The notes beneath the pieces are model-generated. The model had not been told where the DNA came from. It saw only the letters and a list, made by a program, of their open reading frames with translations, and ran no database searches. This document shows positions 60,617 to 64,000 of a stretch of DNA of 64,000 nucleotides, one piece after another. Source of the stretch: Bacillota bacterium. GTDB taxonomy: Bacteria > Bacillota > Clostridia > Lachnospirales > Lachnospiraceae. How positions within the stretch are numbered: the first letter of the stretch is position 1; each line of letters starts with the position of its first letter. The position numbers and the translations under genes were made by a program. The stretch is taken from the NCBI GenBank assembly GCA_023399055.1, contig JAEWQV010000010.1, forward strand, positions 186,001-250,000. Reading direction: 5' to 3'.

Positions 60617-60850
60617 ATGTATAATTTCGCAGCAACAGTTGATGCCACACAATACCAACCTAAGGATAAGCATCCTGTTATTTTTGATACATTCTTCGGT
60701 CTACAACCCGGAGAGAAAATGCAACTTATTAACGATCATGATCCACGCCCACTGCATTATCAATTTATCATGGAGATAAAGAAAGGTTTTGACTGGGAGT
60801 ACCTCGAAGAAGGTCCAGAGGTTTGGCGTGTAGCAATAACTAAGCTTTAA
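60617..60850 (+). CDS. DUF2249-domain protein
   Basis: This 77-residue protein matches the DUF2249 pattern: TQYQPKDKHPVIFDTFFGLQPGE, the INDHDPRPLHYQF motif and the end YLEEGPEVWRVAI. These small proteins occur with respiratory or nitric-oxide-related genes in other bacteria and may be redox-related; none of those genes is here. I chose the ATG at 60617 behind AAGGAG. A hairpin follows. Confidence 0.85.
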   Translation: MYNFAATVDATQYQPKDKHPVIFDTFFGLQPGEKMQLINDHDPRPLHYQFIMEIKKGFDWEYLEEGPEVWRVAITKL

Positions 60851-60872
60851 TACCTATCAGGGTATAACTTTA

Positions 60873-60908
60873 AAGGGCATTGCAAAAATCTATTTTGCAA
60901 TGCCCCTT
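60873..60908. terminator. Hairpin terminator after the DUF2249 gene
   Basis: AAGGGCATTGCAAAA pairs with TTTTGCAATGCCCCTT except for one extra C. The downstream tail is only weakly T-rich. Confidence 0.6.
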
Positions 60909-61015
60909 CTACTGGGGAATTTTATGTCAACATTAACTAGCTAGCTAAGATTAAGCTCTTTCGCTTAAATTAACATAAGCTCTAAAGGAGCTATAAATTA
61001 CTATCACTCTTACTG

Positions 61016-63106
61016 TTAATTCTTACTATGTAATAAAACTTCCAGTTCCTTCTCCGGTAATGGCTTACTATACAAGAAACCTTGAATTTTATCACAGTTA
61101 TTTTGCTTTAAGTAATTGAACTGTTCTTTAGTCTCAACACCTTCTGCCACTACATTCAGCCCCATACTGCGACCAATCATAACAATTTGTCCGGTCAATT
61201 GCTTATTTTTTAGCTCCAGAGTAATGCCATCAACAAATGTTTTATCAATCTTAAGGGTATTAATGGGTAACTGCAATAAGTAATTTAAAGAAGAGTAACC
61301 TGTTCCAAAGTCATCTAAGGCTATTTTAATCCCTTTCTCACAAAGAACTGATAACTTATCCTTAATCATCTCATAGGATTCCATAAGAATTGATTCTGTG
61401 ATTTCTAATTCCAGACATTCCGGATTCAACTCATATTCTTCCAAAGTTTGAAACACAAACTCAATAAAATCAGTTTGCGTCAATTGTAAAATTGACACAT
61501 TAACCGATATCGCAATATCCGAATGTCCTTGTGCCTGTAACTTTTTTATAAAGGCACACGATTGTTTTAAGACCCATTTTCCAATGGGGATTATTAATTG
61601 TGTTTCTTCGGCAATTCCTATGAATTGCAGGGGAGATACAGAACCCAACTCTTTATTTCGCCACCGCAGCAAGGCTTCAATTCCAGTTATTCTATTACTT
61701 GCAATGTCTAATTGAGGCTGATAATATAATTCAAATTCATTCTCTTCCAATGCAGTATACAAATACTTTTCAATTAACATTCGCTTCTGAATATCTTCCT
61801 GCATTCCACAGGTATAAACAACAAAGCTATTACCGCCTGCCTCCTTTGCCTTATACATAGCGATATCAGCACAACGCAAAAGTTCATCACTATCCTTACC
61901 ATGTACCGGATACAGTGCTATTCCCATGCTGATACTAATATGAATGACATTGTTAAAGATGTGAAAGGGGTCTTCCAGGCTTTCCAGAATTTTCTTAGCC
62001 TTTACTTTAATTTCTTCCAAATTCTTAGCACTTTTGAGTACTATAATAAATTCGTCTCCGCCAAGTCTATAAATTATATCACTACATGTAATATACGAGC
62101 TTATTCTAGAACTAAGAGACCCAATTAACTGATCACCAAAATTATGCCCCCAGGTATCATTGATTAATTTAAAATTGTCAATATCAACATAACATACTGC
62201 GATTAAACTGTCTGGTTCCTTCCTCCCCAACTCCCTGTTATCTTGATCAAAGGAAAGCCGATTGGGCAACTTAGTCAGGGTATCATGATATGCCAAATAG
62301 TGTAATTGTTCCTGATATTCTTTTAATTTTGTTATATCGGTATGAGAGCCTGCCATTCTTATTGCCTTACCCTCCTCATTAAACAATGCTTTGCCCCTGG
62401 ACTGTATCCAAATGTACTCACCATGTTTTGCAAGGAACCTGTACTCACAGCTAAAATATGGTGTTCTCTGTGTCTGATGTTCTGTAATTGTTGTTACAGC
62501 TAATACAAAGTCTTCTGGATGTATTAACTTTCTCCAATCACCAATCCGTTCAATATCTTCCTTGGTATATCCGGTAATTTCATTCCATCGCTCAGAGAAA
62601 TATCTATGTTCATCTATTTCGTCCCAAATCCCATCATTTGTTGCTTCAGAAACTAATCGATATCTTTGCTCACTCTCGGTAAGCAGGGATTGACTTTCCA
62701 TTAGCAAATCATACTGTTGCCTGATTTCTTCCGCAGAAGCTGTTAGTTCTTCATATGTAGCTTCTAGTTCCTCATAGGTTGCTGCTACCTCTTGATAATT
62801 GGTATCAAGCTTAATTCTATCCTGATTAATACGCTTTAAAGCTAAATATACCAATCCAAAGATTAGGATTGCAGTAAAAAGCACATAGATCCATCCCTTA
62901 ATAAGGTTAATTCGTGCCATTGTCTGTATATCCTGCACAAGTAATTCCAAAAGCTTGTCCGATAATAGTATCCACGAAATTCCACTAAGAGCATAAATCC
63001 CTGCAACTCTAAGCGCTAATCGTCTTGGAATAAACTCCTGCTTGATTTCTAAAATCTGACGTACCTTACCAAGCATCAAAGATACAATTCTCATTTTAAA
63101 CCTCAT
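61016..63106 (-). CDS. Membrane PAS-GGDEF-EAL cyclic-di-GMP turnover protein
   Basis: This 696-residue protein has two membrane helices (about 33-53 and 67-90), a coiled coil with repeated YEELEATYEELTASAEE (about 100-140), a PAS/PAC domain (about 145-270, SEATNDGIWDEI, GEYIWIQSRG), a GGDEF domain (about 280-440, with intact LGGDEFIIV) and an EAL domain (about 450-690, EALLRW, DDFGTGYSSL, KIDKTFVD). Both active-site signatures are kept, so it could make and degrade c-di-GMP. Its ATG overlaps the receiver stop as ATGA; a second ATG four codons on has a better ribosome site. The PilZ protein at the left end is a possible effector. Confidence 0.93.
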   Translation of the reverse strand: MRFKMRIVSLMLGKVRQILEIKQEFIPRRLALRVAGIYALSGISWILLSDKLLELLVQDIQTMARINLIKGWIYVLFTAILIFGLVYLALKRINQDRIKLDTNYQEVAATYEELEATYEELTASAEEIRQQYDLLMESQSLLTESEQRYRLVSEATNDGIWDEIDEHRYFSERWNEITGYTKEDIERIGDWRKLIHPEDFVLAVTTITEHQTQRTPYFSCEYRFLAKHGEYIWIQSRGKALFNEEGKAIRMAGSHTDITKLKEYQEQLHYLAYHDTLTKLPNRLSFDQDNRELGRKEPDSLIAVCYVDIDNFKLINDTWGHNFGDQLIGSLSSRISSYITCSDIIYRLGGDEFIIVLKSAKNLEEIKVKAKKILESLEDPFHIFNNVIHISISMGIALYPVHGKDSDELLRCADIAMYKAKEAGGNSFVVYTCGMQEDIQKRMLIEKYLYTALEENEFELYYQPQLDIASNRITGIEALLRWRNKELGSVSPLQFIGIAEETQLIIPIGKWVLKQSCAFIKKLQAQGHSDIAISVNVSILQLTQTDFIEFVFQTLEEYELNPECLELEITESILMESYEMIKDKLSVLCEKGIKIALDDFGTGYSSLNYLLQLPINTLKIDKTFVDGITLELKNKQLTGQIVMIGRSMGLNVVAEGVETKEQFNYLKQNNCDKIQGFLYSKPLPEKELEVLLHSKN

Positions 63107-63504
63107 TCTAATAATATGAATCCAAGCTTTTCTAAAACCTCCGTAAGTTTTCGTGTATCAATCGGTTTTGTGGCATAAGCATGGCATCCATAGTCAAAAG
63201 CTGCATGTACTATTTGTGTTTCAGCAAGAGCAGTGGTCATAATAACTTTTGTTCGGTCCTCCTGCACAATTCCATTTTGTCTCTCGAATTCTCTAATTGC
63301 CTTAAGTGCTTTAATTCCATCTACTTTGGGCATCATGATATCTAAGCATATCAGATGGTAGGGTAGTTCCTCCTTTAACGACATTAAAAATGCATCAATC
63401 GTTTCCAATCCATCCACTACTAAATCACAATCACCATATCTGGAAAAAAACTTTAGCATAAAATTTCTGCTAACTAAATCATCCTCTGCAATAAGTATTC
63501 TCAT
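63103..63504 (-). CDS. CheY-like single-domain response regulator
   Basis: This 133-residue receiver has the acidic pair AEDD (8-11), the phosphoacceptor in ICLDIMMPKVDG (Asp near 57), Thr in MTTALAE and Lys in TKPIDTRK. There is no output domain. I chose the ATG at 63504 (MRILIAEDD) behind GGAG. It lies between a helical protein and the GGDEF-EAL protein and overlaps the latter by four bases, so it probably controls that enzyme in a phosphorelay. Confidence 0.92.
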   Translation of the reverse strand: MRILIAEDDLVSRNFMLKFFSRYGDCDLVVDGLETIDAFLMSLKEELPYHLICLDIMMPKVDGIKALKAIREFERQNGIVQEDRTKVIMTTALAETQIVHAAFDYGCHAYATKPIDTRKLTEVLEKLGFILLE

Positions 63505-63531
63505 AATAATCTCCATTCCTAAAACTGCGAA

Positions 63532-64000
63532 CTATATATCCCTGTCACTTTTCATCTCATTGTATACATTGCTCAATTTTTTATAATATTCTTCTGCTGT
63601 ACCCCAAGCGTATTTTCTTGCAGCAAGTTCAATCTTAAATGCATAATCTCTAATTTCAACAGCATTTAGCAAAATAGCTAGTTTTTTTACTGTGATTGCA
63701 TTATCTTCAATTTGATTGTAACTATTTTCTATACTGAATTGTAAATTTAATATAGCATCCTCTAGGTCAACCAGTTCCATCATCATATCCTTATTGAACC
63801 CACTTTTTTCTTGGTGGATGAATAACAACTCTCCACTTTTGTCCATTTCCACAGCATTATATTTAATTTGGCGATGGGGGTTACTCTTATGTATTGGTAC
63901 CAGGTCCTGATAGTTTACATTAATATCCTCTTGTTGAATTATTGTTTCTATCCGCTCCTGATTCACTCGTGCTTCTTCTTTTACATTATTACTACGATGA
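63532..64000 (-). CDS. Partial helical protein of a signalling operon (5' end outside window)
   Basis: The frame is open to the right edge, so the N-terminus lies outside; about 155 codons are visible. A GTG at 63966 could start the protein, but it has no ribosome site. The C-terminal 80 residues are predicted helical (MMMELVDLEDAILNLQFSIEN, KKLAILLNAVEIRDYAFKIELAARK) and might form an Hpt-like four-helix bundle, but I see no clear phosphorylated histidine motif. It ends 27 bp before the receiver gene. Family unknown. Confidence 0.55.
   Translation of the reverse strand, partial: HRSNNVKEEARVNQERIETIIQQEDINVNYQDLVPIHKSNPHRQIKYNAVEMDKSGELLFIHQEKSGFNKDMMMELVDLEDAILNLQFSIENSYNQIEDNAITVKKLAILLNAVEIRDYAFKIELAARKYAWGTAEEYYKKLSNVYNEMKSDRDI

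Overview
The window is low-GC Firmicutes DNA, most likely from a Lachnospiraceae-type Clostridium (a Lachnoclostridium or Anaerocolumna-like anaerobe). The reasons are the A+T-rich composition, strong AGGAGG-type ribosome sites with occasional TTG and GTG starts, T-box leaders, an archaeal-type AspRS encoded next to gatCAB, LL-diaminopimelate aminotransferase, a GSI glutamine synthetase followed by an ANTAR regulator, a spore-type SleB hydrolase and a Cse60-like protein, and a remnant of a GH43 xylan-active enzyme. No rRNA, tRNA or CRISPR array was seen.

Layout. 1-6.1 kb: the 5' three quarters of gltB (minus) behind a long structured leader with an early terminator; an orphan FliK-like gene behind a sigma-28-like promoter; a PilZ protein. 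6.2-10.9 kb: an accessory patch with a broken Ig-like gene, an orphan promoter-terminator unit, an ABC permease/ATPase pair, an IS21 istB remnant and a 660-bp internally deleted IS4-like element flanked by target duplications. 10.9-16.3 kb: aspS2-gatC-gatA-gatB, the tRNA-dependent Asn/Gln pathway, behind a T-box whose specifier loop holds overlapping GAA and AAC codons. 16.3-22.4 kb: an S66 peptidase with an LtaS-like membrane sulfatase-fold enzyme, a CopZ-like protein, and dapF-dapL. 22.6-24.8 kb: glnA-ANTAR, with a leader containing two hairpins and a short reading frame coupled to glnA by ATGA. 24.9-28.8 kb: Fe-type alcohol dehydrogenase; a TetR-controlled ABC exporter. 28.9-37.2 kb: prfC with an attenuator-like leader; a two-component system, a secreted Ig-like protein and a divergent MacB-like ABC protein; a LysM-SleB hydrolase. 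37.2-41.4 kb: a 1-phosphofructokinase, an alanine-type aminotransferase under a T-box with a GCA specifier, a ferredoxin, a 46-residue membrane protein and a PHP phosphoesterase.

41.5-59.1 kb is a large carbohydrate island: an RbsABC-type importer, an old-yellow-enzyme-family reductase, a pentulose/allulose-phosphate 3-epimerase, two TIM-barrel isomerases, a PfkB kinase, a class II aldolase, a rhamnulokinase-like FGGY kinase, a Gfo/Idh dehydrogenase, two paralogous DeoR regulators, a LacI regulator and a chemoreceptor. The likely flow is import, oxidation and isomerisation, phosphorylation and aldol cleavage. The substrate cannot be read from the sequence, and this is the best candidate for an undescribed pathway.

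59.2-64 kb holds an unknown membrane protein, a GH43 remnant, a Cse60-like and a DUF2249 protein, and a signalling operon (partial helical protein, CheY-like receiver, PAS-GGDEF-EAL protein). Regulation at the RNA level is unusually dense: two T-boxes plus structured leaders on gltB, glnA and prfC. Functional assignments rest on motifs read by eye, without database searches.
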